Position numbers and translations under genes: made by a program. Of a stretch of DNA of 64,000 nucleotides, positions 32,516-45,029 are shown one piece after another. The stretch lies in the NCBI GenBank assembly GCA_933228675.1, contig OW121742.1:112696739-112760738 (forward strand). The letters run 5' to 3'. The first letter of the stretch is position 1, and every line of letters begins with the position of its first letter. Below the pieces are notes generated by a model, which did not search any database, was not told where the DNA came from, and saw nothing but the letters and a program-made list of their open reading frames with translations. The stretch is from Stomorhina lunata. Taxonomy: Eukaryota > Arthropoda > Insecta > Diptera > Rhiniidae.

Positions 32516-35500
32516 AAGGTTTTTTGAAGCCCTAAGATAGGCTATATATAGCAATTGTTTGTTATGCCTGAGAGCATGCTGTAGTTATGATTTTATTTAA
32601 ATTAAATCGAAATATTTGTTTTATTTTAATTGTTATAAGGAAAGCAAGCTCATCAGGTTGTAAATAATTTTAAATATAAATTAAAAAAGTAAGAATTGAC
32701 AGAGCCCAAAAAGAGGCTGTATAGAAAAATTTACTTTAATGCCAAAAAATAGGCTTTAGTTATTATATTTGAAATGTGTGATGTGTTCTTTTGTCAACAG
32801 TAAATGTGGGATGTTGAATTGCCACTTAAGAAATTTTAAACATTAACGCACCCTAATTATATTAAATATGTTAAAAGGTAATATTTTTCAGAGCCCCAAG
32901 ATGGGCTATATATAAAAATTTTCAGTTTTTTTTGTTTACAGTAAAATCTGGGATGTTTTGTAGTCAACTTAGAAATTTAAAACATTAAGGCATTATTAAG
33001 TCTGATTAAAGGAAATATTTTTTAGAGCCCCAAGATAGGCTATATTTAAGAATTTTCTAAAATAGCTATTTATAGGCAGTATTTATTTAAAATTGGTGAT
33101 GTTTTTCTTTATCAACAGTAAAATCTGGGATAGTTCGTAGAGAATTTAAGTAATGTCCCTTTAATTTTAAATTTCGAAGTACCGTAAGATATGCTATAGA
33201 AAATATTTAAATAGCTTTTAAGGAAGTTTGAAAGAAAAACTCTTGTAAAAGTAAAAAAATGTTTTTTATGCTTTTTTAGGCTTTGTATATAAATTTATTA
33301 CTGAGCTGTAGTTATGAGATATTTTTCAGAGCCCCAAGATAGGCTATATATATAACAATTTTCGGAAATGCCTATTAATAAGCAGTAGTTTAAATTTATT
33401 TAAAATTTGTTATGTTTTTCTTTGTTAACTCTAAAATCTAGAATATTTCGTAGAGAATTAAGTGATTTCCCTTCAATTTTAAATTTCAAAGCACCCTAAG
33501 ATATACTGTTCAAAACATGTTGATGACTTTTAAGGAAGTTTAAAATAAAAGCTCTTGTAAAAGTAAAGAAAACGTAACAAATTTCAAAATATAAGGTTTT
33601 TTGAAGCTTTTTTAGGATTTGTGTAGGAATTTATTGTTAAGCCTGAAAGTATGCTTTAGATATGTTCTGATTTAAATTTAATAGAAAAATTGGTCTTGTT
33701 TGAAATGTGATAAGAAGAGAAGCTGGTCAATTAAACAAGTTCATCTCCAAAAAATAGAATAAAGAAGAAATTAGCTTGAGCCTTAAAGTAGGCTTTAAAT
33801 AAAAATTTCCAGAAATATGCTACAGTTGATAATTGATTGAAATTGGTTATATTTCTTTGTCAGAAGAATAAATGATACATTTCTTATTAAAAAGTTTTAA
33901 CTAATTTAATTATTTCTACCAAAATATCAATTTAAAATCATTTTGATATATGCAACACAAAATGAATAAATCATTTGGATGGAACCCAAAAATAGGCTAG
34001 AATTTCAAAACAAGTATAAAATTTATGAGTTCATTGAAATTTCATGTATTTCCTTGTTAAAAAATTATATAAATTTAAATTCATATAATAATTTCTATTC
34101 AAATTTAAATTTTTAAACACCCTAAGATATGCAAAGAAAATATTTATATCTTTAAATGGAGTTTAACCAAAATAATTGTTGACCGTGAGGAAAATATTTG
34201 GACTACACACAAAATAAGTGTTTTTCGAAGATCTAAGATAGGCTTTATATACAAATTATTGTAGCGCCAAAAGCTATACTGCAGTTATGATTTGATTTTA
34301 TTTAAATGAAATGTTTATTGTATTGGAAGTATTACAAAAGTGTTGAGAGCTCTATCTTCTTCTTCTTCTGTTATCCTTGACTCCCAGTGGAGCATAGGGC
34401 CTCAATAATTTTTAACAAATTTTCTAAAAATTTTCATAAGAGTTAGTCAAACAAAGATTTCTTAAAGCTCTAAAATAGGCTAAACATACAAAAGTTCGAA
34501 ATTTGTCTAGAAGAAGGCAACAATTATAATAGCATTTAAATGTTCATATTTTTCTTTATCTTTAATAAGTGCAAAAGCTCTAGTAGATCTAATGTTGTTA
34601 ACAAATTTTATAATTTTTTAGCAAATTTAAATTTTAAAACACCCTAAGATATGCATCATTAAATATAAAAATCACTTTTCTAAAAGTTTAGAACAAAAAC
34701 ACTTTCTTTATGAAAAAAATAAAGAATTTGAAGAAATAAAGAAATAAACCAAAACATACAAAACAATAACTTAGACTACATATAAGACATTCTTGTGGTT
34801 CCTAGAAATAGGCAGTATTTATGATTAAAAATAATTTAATTTAAATATTTCTTTCTTTAAAATTCTTATGAAATTTAACCCCTTAAACTGACCAGTTTGA
34901 ACCAAATTTAAACAAATCTCAATCAATATAAGAAAAATAAAAATATTTCTCTAAGCCCTAAGATAGGCTACATACAAGAAATACAACCAAAAAGCCCAGA
35001 ATAAGTCTTAAATTTAAATTTTCATTCAAATTTGTGATATATTTCTAAAACAGTAAAAACTAGGTTTAATCTTAAATAATTAAAAATTATTTACATAACA
35101 AATTTTATATCGAACAACACCCCAAGATATGCAACAATAAATTTAAATCAAAAATATCCCCCGTATAAACTTTTTAACATGTTTCTGTTTTTAATTTCTA
35201 ACTAAAATAAACTTTAAAAGTTTTTCAAAAAGTTTTTCTACAATACTTTTATAATTGTTTATAAATCTAAATGTATTTGCTAATAAATTGAAATCCAAAT
35301 CGAGTATCTTGATTGAATATTTTTCCCAGACTAGACACACAATCATCAATACTCTTTCAAATCATTTGAATACAAAACTATTTCAACAATCTTCTTGTTC
35401 AAATAGTTTCTTTTTTTTTGCAAAAAAAAAAAATATTTTAATTTGTTGGCCTAAAACTAGGCAATGGATATATAAACAACATTTTCAGCCTGACTCTACA

Positions 35501-36030
35501 TTTAACATGTTTCTGGTATTAAAACTACCATTTGAATTGCTACCTACCTGGTTTTGCTTCTCTACTATATATATATTTTAAATCTTTTGTTTATTATTAA
35601 GCCTAAAAGTATGCTTTAGTTTGAACTTTGTTGCTTTTAATGCCACTTCTTCTCCCCCCTCAACACAACTATTGATAAAATTCAATTAATTTTTAATCCT
35701 TTTAAATTGCTATTTGTATTTATTTATTTAATTTGATTTGCTATAATAAAACAAAAACTTTTTGTTGCCTACTTTCTGGCCGGTTTTGTTTTAAATTTGA
35801 AAATTCATCTCATAAATTAACATTAATTCAACTGCAGGCTCCGTTTTCGATATTGAGGCCTAGCAATTACATACTTTATTTAAATACATGTCAATTTTTA
35901 TTGAAATATAATTGCAAATATCAAGTTAAAAAAAATTACTCTGCGGCATTAAAAAAAAAATTAAAACTATTTTTATTATTTAAAGCGCCCAAAGCTATGC
36001 CATATATTTTGCATGCAGTAACAATTATAG
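32516..36030 (+). repeat. Decayed repeat cluster with GCCCCAAGATAGGCTATATA motifs
   Basis: Two phrases alternate at irregular distances. One is AGAGCCCCAAGATAGGCTAT (near 32535, 32892, 33025, 33330, and decayed copies to about 34960). The other is ACACCCTAAGATATGCAA or similar (near 33180, 33490, 34120, 34650, 35120). Between them lie related AT-rich tracts (CAACAGTAAAATCTGGGAT near 33115). This is an ancient long-period satellite or clustered element. Frames at 35255-35581 and 35733-36050 are low complexity and not called. Confidence 0.6.
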
Positions 36031-36074
36031 AGTTTAAGGCAAAGTTTTAAAGGGGAAAGCCATTTGGGCCCTGA

Positions 36075-36185
36075 GTTAAGTTCCTGGCTAATGACTTAGT
36101 CTAGGTCTAATCCTAAGTCTTAGTCCATATCTTAGTTATTGCCATGGCCTATTTATTAGCCTATGTCTTATTCTATTTAGTCCCA
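36075..36185 (-). repeat. Decayed 12-bp satellite next to a T array
   Basis: Phrases such as GACTTAGTCTAGGTCTAATC, CCTAAGTCTTAGTCCAT and GCCTATGTCTTATTCTAT are diverged copies of ATGTCTTAGTCT, the complement of the 12-bp unit at 67-1253. Confidence 0.65.
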
Positions 36186-36224
36186 AATGCATCTTTTCTA
36201 CATATGCAAACTCTGCCTAATCTT

Positions 36225-39075
36225 TAAATTTCTATAGAAAACTCATCCTTTCGTGAACTTTTCTATAGAAAATGCATCCTATCGTTAACTTATCTATAGA
36301 AAACTCATCATATCGTTAATTTTTCTATAGAAAACTTTTCTATAGAAAACTCATCCTATCGTTAACTTTTCTATAGAAAACTCATCCAAGTGTTAACTTT
36401 ATTATAGAAAACTCATCCTATCGTTAACTTTTCTATAGAAAACTCATGCTATTATTAACCTTTCTATAGAAAACTCTTCCCACCGACAACTTTTCTATAG
36501 AAAACTCTTCCCACCGACAACTTTTCTATAGAAAACCCTTCCCGCCGACAACTTTTCTATAGAAAACTCTTCCCACCGACAAATTTTTTGTAGAAAACTC
36601 CTCCAACCGACAACTTTTCTATAGAAAACTCTTCCCACCGACAACTTTTCTATAGAAAACCCTTCCCAACGACAACTTTTCTATAGAAAACTCTTCCCAC
36701 CGACAACTTCTATAGAAAACTCTTCCCACCGACAACTTTTCTATAGAAAACTCTTCCCACCGACAACTTTTCTATAGAAAACTCTTCCCACCGACAACTT
36801 TTCTATAGAAAACTCTTCCCACAGACAACTTTTCTATAGAAAACTCTTCCCACCGACAACTTTTCTATATAAAACTCTTCCCACCGACAACTTTTCTACA
36901 GAAAACTCTTCCCACCGACAACTTTTCTATAGAAAACTCTTCCCACCGACAACTTTTCTATAGAAAACTCTTCCCACCGACAACTTTTCTATAGAAAACT
37001 CTTCCCACCGACAACTTTTCTATAGAAAACTCTTCCCACCGACAACTTTTCTATAGAAAACTCTTCCCACCGACAACTTTTCTATAGAAAACTCTTCCCA
37101 CCGACAACTTTTCTATAAAAAACTCTTCCCACCGACAACTTTTCTATGGAAAACTCTTCCCACCGACAACTTTTCTATAGAAAACTCTTCCCACCGACAA
37201 CTTTTCTATAGAAAACTCTTCCCACCGACAACTTTTCTATAGAAAGCTCTTCCTACCGACAACTTTTCTATAGAAAACTCTTCCCACCGACAAATTTTCT
37301 ATAGAAATCTCTTCCCACCGACAACTTTTCTATAGAAAACTCTTCCCACCGACATCTTTTCTATAGAAAGCTCTTCCTACCGACAACTTTTCTATAGAAA
37401 ACTCTTCCCACCGACAAATTTTCTATAGAAATCTCTTCCCACCGACAACTTTTCTATAGAAAGCTCTTCCCACCGACAACTTTTCTATAGAAAACTCTTC
37501 CCACCGACAAATTTTCTATAGAAATCTCTTCCCACCGATAACTTTTCTATAGAAAACTCTTCCCACCGACAACTTTTCTATAGAAAACTCTTCCCACCGA
37601 CAACTTCTATAGAAAACTCTTCCCACCGACAACTTTTCTATAGAAAACTCTTCCCACCGACAACTTTTCTATAGAAAACTCTTCCCACCGACAACTTTTC
37701 TATAGAAAACTCTTCCCACCGACAACTTTTCTATAGAAAACTCTTCCCACCGACAACTTTTCTATAGAAAACTCTTCCCACCGACAACTTTTCTATAGAA
37801 AACTCTTCCCACCGACAACTTTTCTATAGAAAACTCTTCCCACCGACAACTTTTCTATAGAAAACTCTTCCCACCGACAACTTTTCTATAGAAAACTCTT
37901 CCCACCGACAACTTTTCTATAAAAAACTCTTCCCATCGACAACTTTTCTATGGAAAACTCTTCCCACCGACAACTTTTCTATAGAAAACTCTTCCCACCG
38001 ACAACTTTTCTATAGAAAACTCTTCCCACCGACAACTTTTCTATAGAAAGCTCTTCCTACCGACAACTTTTCTATAGAAAACTCTTCCCACCGACAAATT
38101 TTCTATAGAAATCTCTTCCCACCGACAACTTTTCTATAGAAAACTCTTCCCACCGACAACTTTTCTATAGAAAACTCTTCCCATCGTCAACTTTTCTATA
38201 GAAAACTCTTCCCATCGTAAACCATTCTATAGAGAACTCTTCAAATCGTCAACTTTTCTATAGAAAACTCAATCTATCTTTAACTTTTCTATAGAAAACT
38301 CATCCTATTGTTAACTTTTCTATAGAAAGCTCGTCCTGTCGTTAACTTTTTTATAGAAAACTCATCCTATCGTTAACTTTTCTAAAGAAAACTCATCCTA
38401 TCTTTAACTTTTCTATAGAAAGCTCATCCTATCTTTAATTTTTTTTATAGAAAACTCATCCTGTCGTTAACTTTTCTATAGAAACTCATCCTATCGTTAA
38501 ATTTACTGTAGAAAACTCATCCTATCGTGAACTTTTCTATAGAAAACCCATCTTATCGATAACTTTTCTATAGAAAACTCATCCTATCGTTAACTTTTAT
38601 ATAGAAAACTCACCTTATCGACAACTTTTCCTATCGTTAACTTTTCTATAGAAAACTCATACTATCGTTAACTTTTCTATAGAAAACTCATACTATCGTT
38701 AACTTTTCTATAGAAAACTCATACTATCGTTAACTTTTCTATAGAAAACTCATACTATCGTTAACTTTTCTATAGAAAACTCATACTATCGTTAACTTTT
38801 CTATAGAAAACTCATCCTATCGTTAACTTTTCTATAGAAAACTCATTCTATCGTTAACTTTTCTATAGAAAATTCATCCTATCGTTAACTTTTCTATAGA
38901 AAACTCATACTATCATTAACTTTTCTATAGAAAACTCATCCTATCGTTAACTTTTCTATAGAAAACTCATCCTATCGTTAACTTTTCAATAGAAAACTCG
39001 TCCTATCGTTAACTTTTCTATAGAAAACTATTCTTTTGAGCAACTTTCTATAGAAAACTCTTCCTTTGTTTAAAT
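36225..39075 (+). repeat. Family T, large composite array (CCGACAAC centre, ATCGTTAAC edges)
   Basis: About 92 units of 31 bp around TTTTCTATAGAAAA. The centre (about 36470-38170) has spacer CTCTTCCCACCGACAAC. The edges (36240-36470 and 38270-39050) have CTCATCCTATCGTTAAC; a CATCGTCAAC transition unit lies near 38180. Symmetric edges around a different core suggest the core expanded inside an older array. Diagnostic variants (AGAAAGCTCTTCCTACC, AGAAATCTCTTCCC, CTATGGAAAAC) recur 804 bp apart. Confidence 0.96.
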
Positions 39076-39079
39076 TACA

Positions 39080-40455
39080 AAAAATTGCCTTTAGAAAGTG
39101 CCAAAGTTTAAGCTTTTGTAAGGCCTTCTTGATAAAAGCCCTTATTTTTTCATCTCTGCAGCTGCTGTAAAACTGTTAGTACTTGCTAGTGTATTTGCTC
39201 GTTTGTTTGCATACATTTAGGGTTCTATTAAAACACGCAATGCAATTAAACAATTAATTACTAGGCGTGGAAAATTTGCCAGTGAATGTATGTAAATTAC
39301 AGTAAAATCTCAGGAAAAAGGAATTTGTAAATACTATATACATTATTTTATATATATATATATTTTTTTGTTCATTTACGATTAAAAATGATTCTGCAAC
39401 ACCCCCTTTTGGTGAAAATAATTGCAAAACTGACGTTAATTTTTTTTATTAACAAAATAATCCCTTTTTTAATTTTAATGTAGCTACAGCTTGAAGGCTA
39501 AAATTTATAATTCATTGTTTTAAAGCTTAACATGTTTTAATAAAATTTTTTGTTTTAAACAAATGATTCAAGGGATTAATTTAAATGAGTAAATGTTTTG
39601 TTTTATTCATTTAAGTTATTAAATCCAGGAATTTGTAAATTGTTGGGTAGATTATGATGATGGAAATTGTGAAAGGCTTTTTTGTTATTATAATAAGTTG
39701 TTAAAGAAATTTTTAATAAAAATAAAGCTTTTGTTCTAAGTAAGGACATAAAAGTTCTTACTTTGACGACTAAAAGCTTTGCTGTTATATATTGATTGTA
39801 CGATTTGTAAAGACTTTTGATTATTGTACACCCTATTTATTCTAAATATAGTTAAGTTTTGTTTACATGGAAAGCCCTTATTTGTTCGTTTTAATGTTTC
39901 AAGCTCGAAAAGCTCCTTCTTCCCATTTTCTCCAACCATTTACAGTAGTATCCTATTGACACAATATTTTAGTAAATTATAGTTTAAAAACATGTCAAGT
40001 ACTCATATATATTTTAAAACATCCAACATATTCCATTTTTCTGACATTTAGCTGTTCTCATAAAATATGTAAAACAAACATGATTCGTTGGCTCTTAGTG
40101 TTAAAGTGACATTTTCCCACTACCTTCGTTTTTTAGATTTTAGTTTTGTTTTTTTTTTATTTTTGGTAGGAAAATGTTTTTCCATTTTCATAGTTAATCT
40201 AAAAAAAGAGATTTCATTTTTTTAACCACAAAGTACCATAAATATATTTTGGTGTTAAGTGTATGTAGAAATGTCAAATTATGTGAAGGAGAAAAAAGCT
40301 TTAACATGCAGCCTCTTAGATATTAAGAGGGGAAAGTAACTAAATAGGGGCTACAGTCCATAAATATATAAAACATAAAATCATAAATCTCATAAATTTA
40401 ACTCGATTCGAAAGAGCTTTAAATCTTTTCCCAAACTTTGCACAAGTTTTTGACA
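39080..40455. other. Unique AT-rich spacer, nothing assigned
   Basis: A short TA run lies near 39349-39363. A 67-codon minus-strand frame (39736-39939) has no recognisable feature and is not called. Confidence 0.4.
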
Positions 40456-40462
40456 TTTTCTT

Positions 40463-43280
40463 TATTTTTATAGGAAATTTTTTAAAAATTTCCTATTTTT
40501 ATTAGAATTTTTTCAAAAATTTCCTATTTCTATAGGAAATTTTTCAAAAATTTCCTATTTCTTTAGGAAATTTTTCAAAAATTTCCTATTTCTATAGGAA
40601 AAATTTCCTATTTTTATAGGAAATTTTTCAAAAATTTCCTATTTTTATAGGAAATTTTTCAAAAATTTCCTATTTTTATAGGAAATTTTTCAAAAATTAC
40701 CTATTTTTATAGGAAATTTTTCAAAAATTTCCTATTTTTATAGGAAATTTTTCAAAAATTTCCTATTTTTATAGGAAATTTTTCAAAAATTTCCTATTTT
40801 TATAGGAAAATTTTCAAAAATTTCCTATTTTTATAGGAAATTTTTCAAAAATTTCCTATTTTTATAGGAAATTTTTCAAAAATTTCCTATTTTTATAGGA
40901 AATTTTTCAAAAATTTCCTATTTTTATAGGAAATTTTTTAAAAATTTTCTATTTTTATAGGAAATTTTTCAAAAATTTCCTATTTTTATAGGAAATTTTT
41001 CAAAAATTTCCTTATTTTATAGGAAATTTTTCAAAAATTTCCTATTTTTATAGGAAATTTTTCAAAAATTTCCTATTTTTATAGGAAATTTTTCAAAAAT
41101 TTCCTATTTTTATAGGAAATTTTTCAAAAATTTCCTATTTTTATAGGAAATTTTTCAAAAATTTCCTATTTTTATAGGAAATTTTTCAAAAATTTCCTAT
41201 TTTTATAGGAAATTTTTCAAAAATTTCCTATTTTTATAGGAAATTTTTCAAAAATTTCCTATTTTTATAGGAAATTTTTCAAAAATTTCCTATTTTTATA
41301 GGAAATTTTTCAAAAATTTCCTATTTTTATAGGAAATTTTTCAAAAATTTCCTATTTTTATAGGAAATTTTTCAAAAATTTCCTATTTTTATAGGAAATT
41401 TTTCAAAAATTTCCTATTTTTATAGGAAATTTTTCAAAAATTTCCTATTTTTATAGGAAATTTTTCAAAAATTTCCTATTTTTATAGGAAATTTTTCAAA
41501 AATTTCCTATTTTTATAGGAAATTTTTCAAAAATTTCCTATTTTTATAGGAAATTTTTCAAAAATTTCCTATTTTTATAGGAAATTTTTCAAAAATTTCC
41601 TATTTTTATAGGAAATTTTTCAAAAATTTCCTATTTTTATAGGAAATTTTTCAAAAATTTCCTATTTTTATAGGAAATTTTTCAAAAATTTCCTATTTGT
41701 ATAGGAAATTTTTCAAAAATTTCCTAATTTTATAGGAAATTTTTCAAAAATTTCCTATTTTTATAGGAAATTTTTCAAAAATTTCCTATTTGTATAGGAA
41801 ATTTTTCAAAAATTTCCTATTTGTATAGGAAATTTTTCAAAAATTTCCTATTTTTATAGGAAATTTTTCAAAAATTTCCTATTTTTATAGAAAATTTTTC
41901 AAAAATTTCCTATTTTTATAGGAAATTTTTCAAAAATTTCCTATTTTTATAGGAAATTTTTCAAAAATTTCCTATTTTTATAGGAAATTTTTCAAAAATT
42001 TCCTATTTTTATAGGAAATTTTTCAAAAATTTCCTATTTTTATAGGAAATTTTTCAAAAATTTCCTATTTTTATAGGAAATTTTTCAAAAATTTCCTATT
42101 TTTATAAGAAATTTTTCAAAAATTTCCTATTTTTATAGGAAATTTTTCAAAAATTTCCTATTTTTATAGGAAATTTTTCAAAAATTTCCTATTTTTATAG
42201 GAAATTTTTTAAAAATTTCCTATTTTTATAGGAAATTTTCAAAAAATTCCTATTTTTATAGGAAAATTTTCAAAAATTTCCTATTTTTATAGGAAATTTT
42301 TCAAAAATTTCCTATTTTTATAGGAAATTTTTCAAAAATTTCCTATTTTTATAGGAAATTTTTCAAAAATTTCCTATTTTTATAGGAAATTTTTCAAAAA
42401 TTTCCTATTTTTATAGGAAATTTTTCAAAAATTTCCTATTTTTATAGGAAATTTTTCAAAAATTTCCTATTTTTATAGGAAATTTTTCAAAAATTTCCTA
42501 TTTTTATAGGAAATTTTTCAAAAATTTCCTATTTTTATAGGAAATTTTTCAAAAATTTCCTATTTTTATAGGAAATTTTTCAAAAATTTCCTATTTTTAT
42601 AGGAAATTTTTCAAAAATTTCCTATTTTTGAAGGGAATTTTTCAAAAATTTCCTATTTTTGTAGGGAATTTTTCAAAAATTTCCTTTTTTATAGGGAATT
42701 TTTCAAAAATTTCCTTTTTTTATAGGGAATTTTTTAAAAATTTCCTATTTTTATAGGAAATTTTTCAAAAATTTCCTATTTTTGTAGGGAATTTTTCAAA
42801 AATTTCCTTTTTTTATAGGGAATTTTTCAAAAATTTCCTTTTTTTATAGGGATTTTTTTAAAAATTTCCTATTTGTATTAGAAATTTTTCAAAAATTTCC
42901 TATTTTTATAGGAAATTTTTCAAAAATTTCCTATTTTTTTAGGGAATTTTTCAAAAATTTCCTATTTTTATAGGGAATTTTTCAAAAATTTTCTATTTTT
43001 TTAGGAAATTTTTCAAAAATTTCCTATTTTTATAGGAAATTTTTCAAAAATTTCCTATTTTTATAGGAAATTTTTCAAAAATTTCCTATTTTTATAGGAA
43101 AATTTCAAAAATTTCCTATTTTTATAGGAAATTTTTCAAAAATTTCCTATTTTTAAAGGAAATTTTTCAAAAATTTCCTATTTTTAAAGGAAATTTTTCA
43201 AAAATTTCCTATTTTTAAAGGAAATTTTTCAAAAATTTTTCAAAATTTACCGATTTTTATAGGAAATTTTTTGAAAATTT
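40463..43280 (-). repeat. Family H, large array (TTTT-loop orientation)
   Basis: About 91 units of 31 bp: AAAAATTTCCTAT, TTTT, ATAGGAAATTTTT, C. Nearly uniform from 40610 to 42620. Near 42630-42970 variants with TAGGGAATTTTTC and CCTTTTTTTATAGGG alternate in blocks that themselves repeat, a local higher-order pattern. Both ends are decayed. Confidence 0.97.
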
Positions 43281-44950
43281 GTTAAGTTTTATGCTGGCCT
43301 ACATTTGGGCCTTTATTACACTCATCATGTCATATATGAGCAAGTGTTTGAAAATATAATTCTCTAACGAAAATAAGTGCTAAGAAAACATTCAGGGCTG
43401 GATGGAATGTTTGGATAAATGTCAAGTGTAAAAGTAACAAGGAAACTCAAACTAAATGACAATTTACTTGAAGAGCTTTTTATATACCACAAGAAGGATA
43501 GGCAGACAGACAGGCACTCAGTTTTGCTATTTAAACAAATAAAATTAACCTAAATTTTCGAGAATTGTTAGAGGATAAAGAAAACAGAATAAAATAGAAG
43601 AAAAAATAGTCAAAATAAAGAAATTTTTCAAAAGACTTATATTTAAGCTTTAAGGAGGAAATATTTAAAGATATGAGGAAAGTAAGGATTTGAGGAAAAT
43701 AAAATTAAAGTTAGCTTTTTAAAATTTCTTAAAAAGATGAAGAATATTTATCTTAGAACAAATTTGATTAACTTTAATATTTTAATTTTCCAGTAACCCC
43801 ATATTTAAACTACTCAAGTTTAATTTCTTTATATTTTTTCTTTTCCATTATCTAAAATTCCGGAAATTTTCTTTATCATTTAACATAAATTAATTTCCTT
43901 AAGTGTTTCTTTGCACTAAGCTTTTGTGTAATCGGATTAACGCAACAAAAAAATGTACAGCTTTTTATACACCTCAAGTCCTTCAAATACAAAAAGTTAG
44001 TGCTAAATGCGCAGACAATAGCGCGGTCGAACAGAATGAACAACAAAAAATTGTTCGCACTTTTTTTAAGAAAAACTCCCTAATCGTCATTGACATTATC
44101 TCTAGAATTATCATTATTACAGTCATCGACATCATAGCCATATCTAAAGCTTTCATCATTATCATGTTTCAACAAAATATGGAAGTGAGAGGATTTTCTT
44201 CGTAAAAGCCCAATGGGAAAAATTGTCAAGTCTATAGTCTTGATGTCATCAAACAGAATATTTTGTGCTTATCCAAAAATTTATAATTTAATTCCAGATT
44301 TTTACAATTCTGTTTTCAACATCTATGTATGTATTTTCTTTTCAAAACTTTATACACATCATCATTTGACTTGTAAATACCACTCCTATAACAGCCATTC
44401 CCACAGAAGGCCAATGGTAATGTGTCTACGTTAAAATATTTCCACTTTATAGTATTTCCAAGACATCTGTGGAGTTACCGGACGTTCTACAAGTTAAACT
44501 CGGATGGTAAGGCCTACAATTATTTCATGAATTCGAAATACAAGCTCAACCAAATTGAGCTCAAATTAAAGCACCCATTGAGAGCCCTCAAAATCTACTC
44601 CATTTCTCACTGGGTAGTCTATAAGTAAGAGTATTGAGAACGTTATTTGGGAGCCGTTGTTTTATTAACACCTGACACGAATTTAATTTGTGTTATTGTC
44701 AATGATGAATTACTAGCATCAGCTGTAGGGGGAAGGGGGGGGAAAATGAGCTGTACTCAAATGAAATGTGGAAATATTGTGTACACAATTCCTAATCAAA
44801 TGCTTAATATAAAGCAATTAATTTTTCTCCACTTCAGAGTGAACACTTCAAAGATTAATACTTGAAAATTTAATTTATTAGAAAATCCAGTGAGGAAAGG
44901 CATTAGGCAGCAACGAATTACGAGAACACTTCAATAACTCAAGTCTTCAT
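43281..44950. other. Lower-repeat stretch with several short + strand open frames
   Basis: GACAGACAGG occurs near 43505. Frames of 60-100 codons follow each other on the + strand at 43903-44205, 44213-44434, 44422-44628 and 44647-44865, in an area of more mixed composition. No domain, signal peptide or consistent splice pattern is visible. They could be a decayed gene or element, or chance. GTAGGGGGAAGGGGGGGG lies near 44727. Confidence 0.35.
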
Positions 44951-44954
44951 TAAC

Positions 44955-45028
44955 TCCCATCTATGTCTTAGTCTTTAACTTAGTCTATGTATTAGTCTAT
45001 ATCTTAGCTTATGTCCAACCTATGTCTT
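44955..45028 (-). repeat. Decayed 12-bp satellite at left edge of a T array
   Basis: ATCTATGTCTTAGTCTTTAA, CTTAGTCTATGTATTAGTCT and CCTATGTCTTAGTCTCTTCC are copies of ATGTCTTAGTCT. The last runs directly into the first T unit. Confidence 0.8.
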
Positions 45029-45029
45029 A

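Noticed and set aside
44725..44745. G-rich run as a quadruplex candidate
   Set aside because: Only two G runs separated by AA, which is not the usual four-run pattern, and there is no supporting context.
43903..44865. Run of four + strand open frames of 60-100 codons
   Set aside because: No recognisable domain, no signal sequence, no consistent exon phases or splice sites linking them. Possible relic, but not supportable as a gene.
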